This document shows, piece after piece, positions 1 to 9,265 of a DNA stretch of 64,000 bases. The position numbers and the translations under genes were made by a program. The stretch lies in contig NZ_JAGQDC010000001.1 of assembly GCF_023282985.1 (NCBI RefSeq), forward strand, positions 1 to 64,000, written 5' to 3'. This DNA comes from Serratia silvae (GTDB taxonomy: Bacteria > Pseudomonadota > Gammaproteobacteria > Enterobacterales > Enterobacteriaceae). A model generated the notes under the pieces. It was not told the DNA's origin. It did not search any database and worked only from the letters and a program-made list of their open reading frames with translations. Within the stretch, counting starts at the first letter, position 1; each line of letters opens with the position of its first letter.

Positions 1-78
1 TGTGCGTTTAAACTCGGTCATTATCACGTTCTCCGGATTTAAGTCGAAAACGTGTCAACGCTATTCAGGACGGGTCAC

Positions 79-759
79 CTGTTGGAAAAAAGCCTGATGG
101 TGTTGGAACAGGGGGTGATCGAAGGCCGTCGCACGTTTGCCAACATGCTGAAATACATCAAGATGACCGCCAGTTCCAACTTCGGTAACGTCTTCAGCGT
201 GCTGATCGCCAGTGCCTTTTTACCTTTCCTGCCGATGTTACCGCTGCATCTGTTGATCCAGAACCTGCTGTACGATATTTCACAGATCGCTATTCCGTTC
301 GACAACGTTGATGACGATCAGATCACCAAGCCACAGCGTTGGAACTCCGGCGATCTGGGGCGCTTTATGGTGTTCTTCGGGCCGATCAGCTCGATCTTCG
401 ACGTGCTGACCTTTGCCCTGATGTGGTATGTATTCCAGGCCAATACGCCGGAAATGCAGACGCTGTTCCAGTCTGGCTGGTTTGTGGAAGGGCTGCTGTC
501 GCAGACGCTGATCGTCCATATGATCCGTACGCGCAAAATTCCGTTTATCCAGAGCCGCCCATCCTGGCCGCTGTGTGTGATGACGCTGGCGGTGATCGCT
601 ATCGGTATCGGCCTGACCTTCTCGCCGCTGGCGGGCTTCCTGCAGTTGCAGGCGTTGCCGCTGAGCTACTTCCCATGGCTGGTGCTGATCCTGGCGGGTT
701 ACATGGTGCTGACCCAGTGCGTGAAAGGGTGGTTTGTCCGCCGGTATGGCTGGCAGTAA
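79..759 (+). pseudogene. mgtA: mgtA remnant: C-terminal membrane part of a Mg2+-transporting P-type ATPase
   Basis: The translated frame matches the C-terminal quarter of MgtA from its LLEKSLMV segment to the RRYGWQ terminus, covering the last group of membrane helices (roughly TM5 to TM10). The phosphorylated aspartate, nucleotide-binding domain and actuator domain are absent. Homology begins abruptly at about base 79; the nine codons before it (from a GTG at 52) are unrelated and the frame has a TAA at 40-42, so the gene is not simply cut by the window edge. No ribosome-binding site precedes the GTG. Intact MgtA imports Mg2+ at the inner membrane; this fragment cannot. I read it as a gene decapitated by a rearrangement whose other side lies in or beyond bases 1-78. 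Confidence 0.85.
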
Positions 760-784
760 GCTGTTTTAGAACGAGGTTAACGAA

Positions 785-816
785 AACGCCCAACAAACTT
801 GTGTTTGTTGGGCGTT
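785..816. terminator. 14-bp perfect hairpin between the mgtA remnant and the immunity gene
   Basis: Arms at 785-798 and 803-816 are perfectly complementary around a TTGT loop. It lies between two converging genes and is probably a bidirectional terminator, although neither strand has a long T-run after the stem. Confidence 0.6.
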
Positions 817-850
817 GGTCAAAACTCTCCCATAAGAAAGCGGTGGGGAG

Positions 851-1141
851 TTACTCGATGCCGTATTTTTTCTCTGTTACAAATTTTGGTGCTTTCCAGT
901 TAGGGCCTTTTTTATATCCAGATCCATAGGTTTTAGCAGAAAAAATCTGACCACTATTCTCAAGCCGCTTGGTCTCTTCAATTAATTTTAGGTTGTATGC
1001 GCCGTATTTTTCCGCAGCTTTATGTCGGCCAAAAAATCTGTCCATGAATGGGTACGCTACACCATCTTCTCCGCGGCTAACTAGGAATAAAATAATTTCT
1101 CCCATCGCCTCATTTTTTACCATTAAATCGAAATCAATCAT
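851..1141 (-). CDS. probable immunity protein for the adjacent bacteriocin
   Basis: This encodes a 96-residue soluble, charged protein with no signal peptide or membrane segment. I do not recognise the family from the sequence. It sits 16 bases downstream of the bacteriocin gene on the same strand, the usual place and size for a cognate immunity protein that binds the toxin's C-terminal nuclease domain in the producer cytoplasm. The C-terminal third is rich in Lys, Gly and aromatic residues, and there are acidic patches in the N-terminal half. The immunity role is inferred from position only. Confidence 0.65.
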   Translation of the reverse strand: MIDFDLMVKNEAMGEIILFLVSRGEDGVAYPFMDRFFGRHKAAEKYGAYNLKLIEETKRLENSGQIFSAKTYGSGYKKGPNWKAPKFVTEKKYGIE

Positions 1142-1157
1142 TTCAAAACCTCAATAT

Positions 1158-3137
1158 TTATTTATCTGAGTTAAGTGCCTCAGGAGTATATAAAAGACTC
1201 TCATCAGAAGATAACTTATAATCTTCTAACGTTGCCGTATGAGTATTATTCCATACTTCAGTATCATTTTTTGGAATTTCACCATCTTTAACTCCAAGAT
1301 TCCTATAACGTTCTAGCTCTCTTATTTCATGGGTATAAAAACGTTTGTCGGTATCAGTTACCTGAAGCTCCCCTTTCAGGATTTTCTCCAGACGTTCAAT
1401 CATCACTTTATTATCTGGTGATTCGCCGAAGCGCCCTGCATGTAGTTTTACCTTGTCCACACCTGCACGGTCAACCTTAGCAGTTTTCCAGTCCAGATTC
1501 TGAATCGGCCCACCGGCTTTATCGGTATGATAGTCACGGCCACTGTACTTCCCTTTGGAATTACTATCTCCGTAAGGGTTGCTAAGCATTACATATATCG
1601 CTTCAACACCGCTTCCCGTGGCGTCAGGTTGCCAATAGATGAAATCTCGCAATCCTTTGGTATCTTCCGCCGGGAAGGTGGTTGTGACGATACTGTCGGT
1701 CTGTTTTATTGTCGTCCCTGTATGCACTGGCGTGACTGGTATTGGTAAACTGTTTCCAGTATTGGAAGGTGCTGTTGGTCCAACTGGAACAGGATTAATC
1801 AGGATCGTCCGCGACGGCGCTCCAGCTACAGCCGGAAGCGTGATCTTATCTAGCCCGGTTTTTTTATCGCGTACAGCCCTTAATACCGGCACGTTTGCAG
1901 ATACACCAGCTATGCCCGTTTTAACCAAACTAACGTTTTGCCGCCCGTTCTCTGTTACCAGTAAACCACGCACGGGCAAGTTGACCGACGTCATTTCAGG
2001 AGTAATGTTGACTTTTCCTGCGGCAAACAGTTGGGCCTGAGCAGCAAACAACCCAATGTCACGGCCAGGAACTTGGTCACTGCCCAGCCCTGCTTCCTTT
2101 GGCCAGAATCCGATAACCAGAGTGCCAACTGTCGCTCCAAGCGTGCTGACGGTGGCTATCCTACTCAGCTCTGCGGCTCCTCTCCATAAGGCACCAGCGA
2201 CCGAGCCTGCTAGTTCACTCGCCGTGGTTAGAACTCCCTCTGCGGCAGCTGTCAATTGTAGCATCCCTGGGGCACGATTCAGTACCATACCCCCGGCAGC
2301 AACAAGTGAAGCCTGAGCCGATTTAACCATTTCCTGCGTATATACTGGGGTTGGATTTACGCCCGCAGTGGCCATCAGTGCCGCTAATTTTGCTTTGGCT
2401 GCTGCTTCAGCTTTTGTCAGACTGGTGACTTGTTGTTCTCGGTTATGTTGTTCGTTTTCCAATTGCGGAATCTTTTGTTTTCCCCAATCGATATCAGCTT
2501 GGATTCTTTTTTCCTCATCCAGTTTCTCTCTCATCTTTTCGCGATTGAGTTTTTGTTGTTCTCTAACCCATGGCGTAGGTTTCTCATGAGAGTAAAACCA
2601 GTTTTCATTATTCAACTTCAAATATTCTTGATGTACACGCCTTTTGCTGGCTTCGTTGCGGAGTTCAATAAGTTGTTCTTTTTGCACATTGAACTTGCTG
2701 ATCATCAGACTGAGCTGAACTTTTTCAAGTTCAGATCCTTCGTTCTCTTGTTTCTGATAAAGCTTGTTTTGAATGTTTGAAATATCTTGTGTAATAGTGG
2801 AGATTTTATTGTTTAAGTTTTTTTCAAGGTTTGCAGCATATCGAATTTTTAGGTCAGACTCCTCTCGGTATATTTGCTTTGTTTCTTCCTCGAAGGGGAT
2901 GATCCAGTCATCCTCCTCATCAAAAGGGCTTTTGGGCTTATTTATATCGGAAATCTTCTGATCCCAAATATGTGTAATAGTTCCCGGATTCTTGGGGGGT
3001 GGCCCCACCCACCCTTCAACAAGCATGTTTTCTCCACCATCATCGGATACACGCTGCCAGCCATGACCATTCCAGTAGTATCCCATTGAAGTCATTATAT
3101 CGCGTTCATAGCGTTCGATATCTTCGTAGTCAGTCAT
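1158..3137 (-). CDS. pyocin S-type bacteriocin with a C-terminal nuclease-like domain
   Basis: This 659-residue protein has a modular colicin/pyocin layout. Residues 1-80 are a short aromatic-rich N-terminus, 85-255 a highly charged probable coiled coil, about 260-350 an Ala/Gly-rich hydrophobic stretch, about 350-525 the pyocin S domain ending in the typical YWQPDATGSG and YVMLSNPYG segments, and 526-659 the killing domain. The last part carries HAGRF, THEIRELERYRN and HTATLEDYK, a conserved His/Glu pattern of bacteriocin and contact-dependent toxin C-termini that is probably a nuclease. ENMLV at 36-40 resembles a TonB box, suggesting TonB-dependent uptake. A likely immunity gene follows and an S74-fibre gene precedes it on the same strand. 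I saw no clear LexA box in the 196 bases upstream. Toxin identity is solid; the exact nuclease activity is not. Confidence 0.85.
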   Translation of the reverse strand: MTDYEDIERYERDIMTSMGYYWNGHGWQRVSDDGGENMLVEGWVGPPPKNPGTITHIWDQKISDINKPKSPFDEEDDWIIPFEEETKQIYREESDLKIRYAANLEKNLNNKISTITQDISNIQNKLYQKQENEGSELEKVQLSLMISKFNVQKEQLIELRNEASKRRVHQEYLKLNNENWFYSHEKPTPWVREQQKLNREKMREKLDEEKRIQADIDWGKQKIPQLENEQHNREQQVTSLTKAEAAAKAKLAALMATAGVNPTPVYTQEMVKSAQASLVAAGGMVLNRAPGMLQLTAAAEGVLTTASELAGSVAGALWRGAAELSRIATVSTLGATVGTLVIGFWPKEAGLGSDQVPGRDIGLFAAQAQLFAAGKVNITPEMTSVNLPVRGLLVTENGRQNVSLVKTGIAGVSANVPVLRAVRDKKTGLDKITLPAVAGAPSRTILINPVPVGPTAPSNTGNSLPIPVTPVHTGTTIKQTDSIVTTTFPAEDTKGLRDFIYWQPDATGSGVEAIYVMLSNPYGDSNSKGKYSGRDYHTDKAGGPIQNLDWKTAKVDRAGVDKVKLHAGRFGESPDNKVMIERLEKILKGELQVTDTDKRFYTHEIRELERYRNLGVKDGEIPKNDTEVWNNTHTATLEDYKLSSDESLLYTPEALNSDK

Positions 3138-3333
3138 AAAAAGCCCTATTTTTTACAAGGTAATATATATATGGCTCGAATGCGATATACCTAATATAAC
3201 GTGAATAAATATGAGGTGCTTTCTTGTTCTCACCATGACTAATGCCATTTTTTCAAAAAATAATTAGAATGGTTGTTTCCTGTGCTCAGATTAAGCGAAA
3301 AGCTTGGTTCAGTATCAGGAACAATCAGGATTA

Positions 3334-4470
3334 TTAGTTATTATTGCTAGGAAGTACTTTGTTCAACGCAACCAACCGTGTCTCTAGTTCACGTCTGGCT
3401 TCGCTCTCCTCTTTTAATGCCTCAATTAGCAAGGCCACTACGCCATTGATATTAATTCCCCTAGCATCCTTCAGAACGCTGCCGTCATTCAGTTTCAGTT
3501 CAGTTGTGGTCACGGACTCAGGTAAGATACTTTCTATTTCTTGTGCGATTACCCCGGCTTCCGGAACGCCTTGTTTCAGGTAGGTATAGCCGCTGATTTT
3601 TTCTAGCTTATCCAGCGCACCATCAATCTTTACGATGTCCGTTTTCATACGGGCATCTGAGCTACTGTGCCAGGCGCCGTTGGTGTAGGCATTACCTTTG
3701 TCCCGGAACTCATACCAGCCATCGCCCCCACCATTGGCAACACGAAGCCCCATCAGGTGGTGTTGACCAATTCGTTCGTAATGGCAAAGTTCTGCAAACA
3801 GGCTTCCTTGCCCTTGAAGACGTAATCCGTAGGTGGTTCGGTCTGCATTGTTATTTACATTCTTATTGCCCTTGGCGACGATCCATCCATCGGGATCACT
3901 TTTTTCCAATCGCCCAGCTGACAGTTCGCTGTTGGCTCTTACATGAATTTCATTCCAACGCCCCGATAAGTCACGGTAGGAAAGTAACCCGGTATCTTCT
4001 TTTCCAGGAATGACACGGGAACCCATCATCATGGTGGTGGTCACATTGCCGGTGTTGAAATTCGTATATACAGCTGGTGCGCCATATGTCTGTCCACTGA
4101 TTAAGGGGGTAGGTCCGGTATTCACTGCGCCAATACCAGCGTTATGCGATACCATTGCGCCACCCGATACATCGACGCCGTTAGACAGAGACACCCTACC
4201 GGTAGAGAGATTAAAAGCGAAAGGACGCAGAGTGTTCCACTGCCCGTCCTGAGCTTGACCGCTTGGTGTAGTTAGCACATAAAAAGCTTGCCCGTCATTA
4301 CGCAGCATCACTCCAGTATTGCCGTTTGCCAGGCGAAAACCGTTTGCCGATTTGGTCACGATCTCACCGTCACTGATGACTCGCTTGCGCAGAGTAGACA
4401 GTGATTTCAGTTCGGTAATGTCGTCATTAACACCGCCAAGCACCTGAGCGTTTTTCTTTTCTTCAGCCAT
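3334..4470 (-). CDS. phage fibre-like protein with C-terminal S74 self-cleaving chaperone domain
   Basis: This is a 378-residue protein. Residues 1-265 are Gly/Asn/Thr-rich with the low-complexity beta-structured look of tail-fibre receptor-binding shafts, with no signal peptide. Residues 266-378 form a peptidase S74 intramolecular chaperone: SDARMK at 271-276 holds the Ser-Lys pair used for autocleavage in endosialidase-type chaperones, then GVIAQEIESILPESV and a terminal helix of the trimeric chaperone coiled coil. Such domains trimerise the fibre and then cut themselves off. No other phage structural gene is nearby. It is transcribed toward the bacteriocin gene, 196 bases away. It may be a receptor-binding fibre linked to the bacteriocin or a prophage leftover; the sequence alone does not decide. 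Confidence 0.8.
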   Translation of the reverse strand: MAEEKKNAQVLGGVNDDITELKSLSTLRKRVISDGEIVTKSANGFRLANGNTGVMLRNDGQAFYVLTTPSGQAQDGQWNTLRPFAFNLSTGRVSLSNGVDVSGGAMVSHNAGIGAVNTGPTPLISGQTYGAPAVYTNFNTGNVTTTMMMGSRVIPGKEDTGLLSYRDLSGRWNEIHVRANSELSAGRLEKSDPDGWIVAKGNKNVNNNADRTTYGLRLQGQGSLFAELCHYERIGQHHLMGLRVANGGGDGWYEFRDKGNAYTNGAWHSSSDARMKTDIVKIDGALDKLEKISGYTYLKQGVPEAGVIAQEIESILPESVTTTELKLNDGSVLKDARGININGVVALLIEALKEESEARRELETRLVALNKVLPSNNN

Positions 4471-4889
4471 GATTATCTTCCTCTTTTATAGTCTGCTTTC
4501 TGACGGTTAAAAAGCACATTGCGACCTCCTTGCCCAACGGATGAGCAGGCATTAGAGTTCGCATTTCTTGTGCTAATAAACCAATAAACATACGATATAC
4601 GCTGTATGTATAAACAGTATTTTACGCTTGTAAGTAGGAAGTGCCGATCTGCTCTGGCAGTGTGATGGCTGATACAAAATTTAGAAAAATCAGATTGGTA
4701 ACTAGATTGGGTGAATCGTGTTCTAACCGTTAGTGTGGGGGAGGGCACTTTACCTTGGCTTCCTCCGCAAACCTCCTGAGAATCTGTGATCCATCGCACC
4801 GTTTTGTCCCTGCGGTTGGACATCTTCTTCCAGCTCAGTCTTTATCTACTTCCTTGGCTAGATTGATTTTTTCCTCTGAGGAATTTTCG
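4471..4889. other. intergenic region between the S74-fibre gene and the hexosaminidase gene
   Basis: This stretch separates two divergent genes and must hold both promoters. An open frame on the minus strand (4473-4823) has no recognisable protein character and overlaps the leader of the downstream gene, so I do not call it. I see no repeat, RNA gene or operator that I can name. Confidence 0.5.
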
Positions 4890-7283
4890 ATGCACAAACC
4901 CTTCAGTTATACGCTACTGGCTTCTTCGCTGTTATTTTCCCTCAATGCATTAGCCCAACCGGCTGGCGATTTGCCGCTGATGCCCTGGCCACAGCAGGTT
5001 GAGTTAGCTCAGCCGCAAGGCAAGCTGGTGCTGGATTACCGCTTATCGTTCAACGTACAGGGTGACGATTTGGGTGAAGCGCAGGCACGCTGGCGCGATC
5101 GCCTGGAGCGGCAAACCGGCTGGACGCTGGCCCCACAGGGCGAGAAAAACCAGGCGGCAACGATCAACATCATCATCAAACATCAGGTTGCAGCCCAGCC
5201 GTTACCGGATAGCGATGAGAGCTACCAGCTCAAGGTCACGCAGCAGGGCGCGACGCTGACGGCTAATACCCGCTTCGGTGCGCTACGCGGCATGGAAACG
5301 CTATTGCAACTGGTACAGACCGACGGCGAAAACACCTTTATGCCGTTGGTGAACATTACTGACGTCCCACGCTTCCCTTGGCGTGGGGTACTGCTGGATT
5401 CGGCGCGCCATTTCCTGCCGGTGGAGGATATTTTGCGGCAGCTTGATGGCATGGCGGCGGCCAAACTCAACGTATTCCACTGGCATCTGACTGACGATCA
5501 GGGCTGGCGCTTTGCTTCCGAGCACTATCCAAAGCTACAGCAGCTGGCCAGTGACGATCATTACTACACCCGTGAACAGATGCAGCAGGTGGTCGCCTAC
5601 GCCACGGCGCGTGGCATCCGCGTGGTGCCCGAAATCGACCTGCCGGGCCATGCTTCTACCATTGCCGTGGCGTATCCAGAGCTGCTTAGTGCGCCGGGGC
5701 CGTATCAAATGGAACGCCATTGGGGCGTCCACAAGCCGACGCTCGATCCTTCGAATGACCAGGTTTATCAGTTTGTCGATAGCATCATCGGCGAACTGGT
5801 GGCGATCTTCCCCGATCCTTACCTGCATATCGGTGGTGATGAGGTGGATGCTACCCAGTGGAAGGCGTCAAAAACTATTCAAGCGTTTATGCAGCAGAAC
5901 CAGTTGGCGGATGCCCATGCGCTACAAGCCTTCTTCAACCAAAAGCTGGAGAAAATCCTCGAAAAGCATCAGCGCCGCATGGTGGGTTGGGATGAGATTT
6001 ACCATCCGACCTTGCCGCGCACCATTGTGATCCAATCCTGGCGTGGGCCAGATTCTTTGGGAGCTAGCGCCCAGGATGGCTATCAAGGCATCCTCTCCAC
6101 CGGTTTCTATCTCGATCAGCCGCACAGCACTGCCTACCACTATCGCAATGAAATTTTGCCGCAACCGCTGGGGGTTGAAACCAACGTGCAGGCGGGGGAG
6201 CTGGCACAGAGCTGGCAGTTCAGTATGCCGCGTTTCAAGGGTAGCCCGGTGGAAGGCACCTTTACGCTGATCGAAGGCAAGCAGGGGTGGCGTGGCTTTA
6301 TCGATTTCAAAGACAAATCACGCCGTGCGGTGCGGGAGATCGAATGGCGCACGCCTGAGCAGGTAACTTTCCGCATTGATACCTGGATGGGTGACACGCG
6401 TCCGGTATTTACTCTGCAACAGAACCAACTGAGTGGTTACACGCTGGTGGGAAACGTGCGCTACCCAACCACCGGCAGTAAATTGACGGCGATCCCGGCG
6501 GGCGTTATGCCGGTGGTGCCGGATGAGCAGCATCAGGCCAATATTCTGGGGGGCGAAGCCGCTTTCTGGGCGGAAAATATCCGCGCACCGGTGCTTGATC
6601 TCAAGCTGTGGCCAAGAACCTTTGCCGTGGCAGAGCGTATGTGGTCGGCCAAGGATGTGACCAACGAGGGTAATATGTACCAACGCCTGGCGGCGATAGA
6701 TGCCTGGTCGGTGGTGTCCGTCGGTCTGCAACAGCACGCCGAAACGGCGCGTGAATTTACCCGTTTGGCTAACAGCGTAGATATCACCCCATTGCAGGTC
6801 TTGGCCGAAGCGGTGGAGCCGGGGCAGTATTACACCCGTCAGCACCTGAAGTTCAAAGCGGGTAATTACCACCAGTTTGAGCCATTGAACCGCTTTGCCG
6901 ATGCCATTCCACCGGAAAGCGCGGCGGTACGCGATCTCGATAAGCAAGTGGCGTTGTTGCTCAAAGACAAGAACCATCGCGCAGCGGCGGAGGCGATCCG
7001 TGAACGCCTGCAACGCTGGCAACGTAACGGTGCACCGGTCAAGCAGATGATAGCCGGTAACGTGGTGATGAAGGACTTGGCACCGGTAGCGCAGGATGTC
7101 AGTGCGTTGGCCGATCTGGGCTTGATGCTGTTGGAACGTTATCAGCAGGGTAAACCCTTGAGTAAAGCCGAGGCGCAACAGGCCCAACAACAGCTGGACG
7201 CGGCAGCACAGATCCGGGATGAAGTGGTGATTGCGGCAGTGTACCCGTTGGAAACGCTGTTGCGTGCTGTCGCGGTGCAGTGA
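4890..7283 (+). CDS. exported beta-N-acetylhexosaminidase, glycoside hydrolase family 20
   Basis: This enzyme would release terminal beta-linked N-acetylglucosamine from chitin oligosaccharides or glycoconjugates. I place the start at ATG 4890, after a GAGG ribosome site, giving 797 residues; an in-frame upstream start at 4755 adds 45 residues without homology. Residues 1-23 form a signal peptide ending ALA-QPA, so the product is periplasmic or secreted. The GH20 N-terminal domain is followed by the catalytic barrel with HWHLTDDQGWR and HIGGDE, where Asp317-Glu318 are the catalytic pair of substrate-assisted catalysis. WAENI and WPRTFAVAERMWS complete the barrel, and a helical C-terminal extension of about 180 residues follows. 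It stands alone, with no PTS or chitinase gene beside it. Confidence 0.9.
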   Translation: MHKPFSYTLLASSLLFSLNALAQPAGDLPLMPWPQQVELAQPQGKLVLDYRLSFNVQGDDLGEAQARWRDRLERQTGWTLAPQGEKNQAATINIIIKHQVAAQPLPDSDESYQLKVTQQGATLTANTRFGALRGMETLLQLVQTDGENTFMPLVNITDVPRFPWRGVLLDSARHFLPVEDILRQLDGMAAAKLNVFHWHLTDDQGWRFASEHYPKLQQLASDDHYYTREQMQQVVAYATARGIRVVPEIDLPGHASTIAVAYPELLSAPGPYQMERHWGVHKPTLDPSNDQVYQFVDSIIGELVAIFPDPYLHIGGDEVDATQWKASKTIQAFMQQNQLADAHALQAFFNQKLEKILEKHQRRMVGWDEIYHPTLPRTIVIQSWRGPDSLGASAQDGYQGILSTGFYLDQPHSTAYHYRNEILPQPLGVETNVQAGELAQSWQFSMPRFKGSPVEGTFTLIEGKQGWRGFIDFKDKSRRAVREIEWRTPEQVTFRIDTWMGDTRPVFTLQQNQLSGYTLVGNVRYPTTGSKLTAIPAGVMPVVPDEQHQANILGGEAAFWAENIRAPVLDLKLWPRTFAVAERMWSAKDVTNEGNMYQRLAAIDAWSVVSVGLQQHAETAREFTRLANSVDITPLQVLAEAVEPGQYYTRQHLKFKAGNYHQFEPLNRFADAIPPESAAVRDLDKQVALLLKDKNHRAAAEAIRERLQRWQRNGAPVKQMIAGNVVMKDLAPVAQDVSALADLGLMLLERYQQGKPLSKAEAQQAQQQLDAAAQIRDEVVIAAVYPLETLLRAVAVQ

Positions 7284-7339
7284 TCCTGACAGGGGGAGGG
7301 CCGTCATTGCCTTCCTCTGTGTTTTCCTTTGGAGGCTTT

Positions 7340-7380
7340 ATCGTTATCAAGCTTCAGCTTGAAAGGTGACGGATATCACT
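7340..7380. repeat. possible solo ERIC end
   Basis: The segment containing CAGCTTGAAAGGTGACGGAT resembles the terminal arm of the full ERIC copy at 24731-24855 (GCAGCTTGAAAGATGAAGGG). The rest of the element is missing, so this may be a decayed or partial copy upstream of metC. Confidence 0.35.
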
Positions 7381-7416
7381 CTACTTTATTGATTGATGAT
7401 AAATAGCAGGCAGATT

Positions 7417-8604
7417 ATGACAGCTAAAAAAATAGAAACCGCCCTGGTCACCGCTGGCCGTAAGCCTCGATTCACCCAAGGATCGGTCAACCCGGTGATC
7501 CAACGTGCCTCTTCCTTAACCTTCGATACGGTGAAGGCCAAAAAGTTTGCTACCGCCAACCGCGCCAAAGGGGAGTTATTCTACGGGCGTCGCGGCACTC
7601 TGACGCATTTCTCATTCCAGGACGCGATGGCCGAGCTGGAAGGTGGGGTCGGCTGCTCGCTTTACCCTTGTGGGGCGGCGGCCGTCACTAATGCTATCCT
7701 GGCGTTTGTTGCCAGTGGCGACCATATCCTGATGACCGGAGCCGCCTATGAGCCGACGCAGGATTTCTGCAACAAGATCCTGAGCAAGCTGGGTGTGGCA
7801 ACCACCTATTATGACCCGCTGATCGGTGCCGGGATCGCCGAGCTGATCCAGCCCAATACCAAAGTGCTGTTTCTTGAATCTCCAAGCTCCATCACGATGG
7901 AAGTCCAGGACGTACCGGCGATGGTGAAGGCGGCCCGGGCGGTGAACCCTGATATCGTCATCATGATTGATAACACCTGGGCGGCTGGCATTCTGTTCAA
8001 GGCGCTGGATTATGACGTGGATATCTCTATTCAGGCCGGAACCAAATACATCATTGGCCATTCCGACGCCATGCTGGGTACCGCCGTATCGAACGCCCGT
8101 TGCTGGGACCAACTGCGTGAGAACTCCTACCTGATGGGGCAAATGGCCGACGCGGATACCGCCTATAACGGCAGCCGTGGGCTGAGAACGCTGGGTGTGC
8201 GCCTCAAGCAGCACGAGCTCAGCAGCATCGCCATTGCTCAATGGTTGGCGGCGCGGCCAGAGGTGGAGCGGGTCAATCACCCGGCGCTGCCTTCTTGTAA
8301 AGGGCATGAATTCTTCCAGCGTGATTTCAGCGGTAGCTGCGGGTTATTCTCTTTTGTGCTGAAAGCACGGTTGACGAATGAGCAGGTTGCCCACTATCTG
8401 GACCATTTTGAGCACTTCAGCATGGCCTATTCGTGGGGCGGGTTTGAATCGCTGATCCTGGCCAACCAGCCGGAAGAGCTAAACGAAATTCGCCCGGCGG
8501 CCAAGGTGGACTTTACCGGCACGTTAGTGCGTGTTCATATTGGTTTTGAGAATATTGACGACCTGATCGCCGATCTGGAAGCGGGCTTTGCGCGTTTGAA
8601 GTGA
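7417..8604 (+). CDS. metC: cystathionine beta-lyase
   Basis: MetC is a cytoplasmic PLP enzyme that cleaves cystathionine to homocysteine, pyruvate and ammonia in methionine synthesis. ATG 7417 follows GCAGG at a 7-base spacing and gives 395 residues, the usual length; TTG 7393 and ATG 7396 lie in frame upstream but have poorer sites. The fold-type I Cys/Met metabolism signature is present, with [10 protein letters not shown] carrying the PLP-binding lysine and YSWGGFESL near the C-terminus. It is monocistronic and converges on ridA. I did not find a convincing pair of MetJ boxes in the short upstream gap. Confidence 0.95.
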   Translation: MTAKKIETALVTAGRKPRFTQGSVNPVIQRASSLTFDTVKAKKFATANRAKGELFYGRRGTLTHFSFQDAMAELEGGVGCSLYPCGAAAVTNAILAFVASGDHILMTGAAYEPTQDFCNKILSKLGVATTYYDPLIGAGIAELIQPNTKVLFLESPSSITMEVQDVPAMVKAARAVNPDIVIMIDNTWAAGILFKALDYDVDISIQAGTKYIIGHSDAMLGTAVSNARCWDQLRENSYLMGQMADADTAYNGSRGLRTLGVRLKQHELSSIAIAQWLAARPEVERVNHPALPSCKGHEFFQRDFSGSCGLFSFVLKARLTNEQVAHYLDHFEHFSMAYSWGGFESLILANQPEELNEIRPAAKVDFTGTLVRVHIGFENIDDLIADLEAGFARLK

Positions 8605-8746
8605 CCATCTCAGTGGTAGTGGCCATCGCACCATTGCCCACGGTGAGAGATAGCATCTGCTTTGAGAGGCGTTATCGGTGTAGAGAACAGAGCCATTTGA
8701 AACGGCCAGCAAAGGCCGGCCGTATGCGATCAAAGCGGCTGGCCGG

Positions 8747-9133
8747 TTAGCGGCGAACGGCGATGGCTTCGATCTCGATTTTCACGTCTTTTGGCAAACG
8801 AGCCACTTCAACGCAAGAACGCGCTGGGAACGAGGCGTTGTGTTCGATGAAGAACGCTTCATAGGCTGCGTTAACGGTAGCGAAATCGTTGAGATCTTTG
8901 ACGAAAACGGTGGTTTTAACGATGTCGCCCACTTTCAGGCCTGCAGCTTCCATGATCGCCTTCACGTTGTCCAATGACTGACGCGCCTGGGCGGCAACAT
9001 CATCGGGTACGGCACCGGTTTTTGGATCGACCGGGATCTGGCCGGAGGTGATGATCATGCTGCCCAGGTCAACGCCCTGCACGTAAGGACCAATGGCGGC
9101 TGGCGCGAGTTCAGTGCTGATATTACGTGACAT
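8747..9133 (-). CDS. ridA: RidA enamine/imine deaminase
   Basis: This 128-residue YjgF/YER057c/UK114-family protein hydrolyses reactive 2-aminoacrylate and related imines made by PLP enzymes, protecting them from damage. The family motifs are visible: GPYVQGVDLG and TSGQIPVDP at the N-terminus, and PARSCVEVARLP carrying the conserved substrate-binding Arg. It follows pyrI in the classic enterobacterial order pyrL-pyrB-pyrI-ridA on the same strand and could be partly co-transcribed, although a 132-base gap suggests its own promoter. Confidence 0.95.
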   Translation of the reverse strand: MSRNISTELAPAAIGPYVQGVDLGSMIITSGQIPVDPKTGAVPDDVAAQARQSLDNVKAIMEAAGLKVGDIVKTTVFVKDLNDFATVNAAYEAFFIEHNASFPARSCVEVARLPKDVKIEIEAIAVRR

Positions 9134-9265
9134 TTTTTCTCCTGGTATCCCTTTGGCTTGGCAAACGGTGGTTTGTAACCCATTGGGTATGATTATTTTT
9201 CAGAAACGTCATTATAAAGGGTACCCGCCAGATTAACAGCGTCACCCCCGGCAAAACGGACGATT

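Noticed and set aside
3138-3333. LexA box before the bacteriocin gene
   Set aside because: The AT-rich stretch near 3163 lacks the CTG...CAG ends of an SOS box, so I do not call one.
4473-4823. 116-codon minus-strand frame between the S74-fibre and hexosaminidase genes
   Set aside because: Composition looks random, there is no ribosome site, and it overlaps the region where divergent promoters must lie.
6318-7307. Open frame of 329 codons antisense to the hexosaminidase gene
   Set aside because: Antisense shadow of the GH20 gene with no protein family features.
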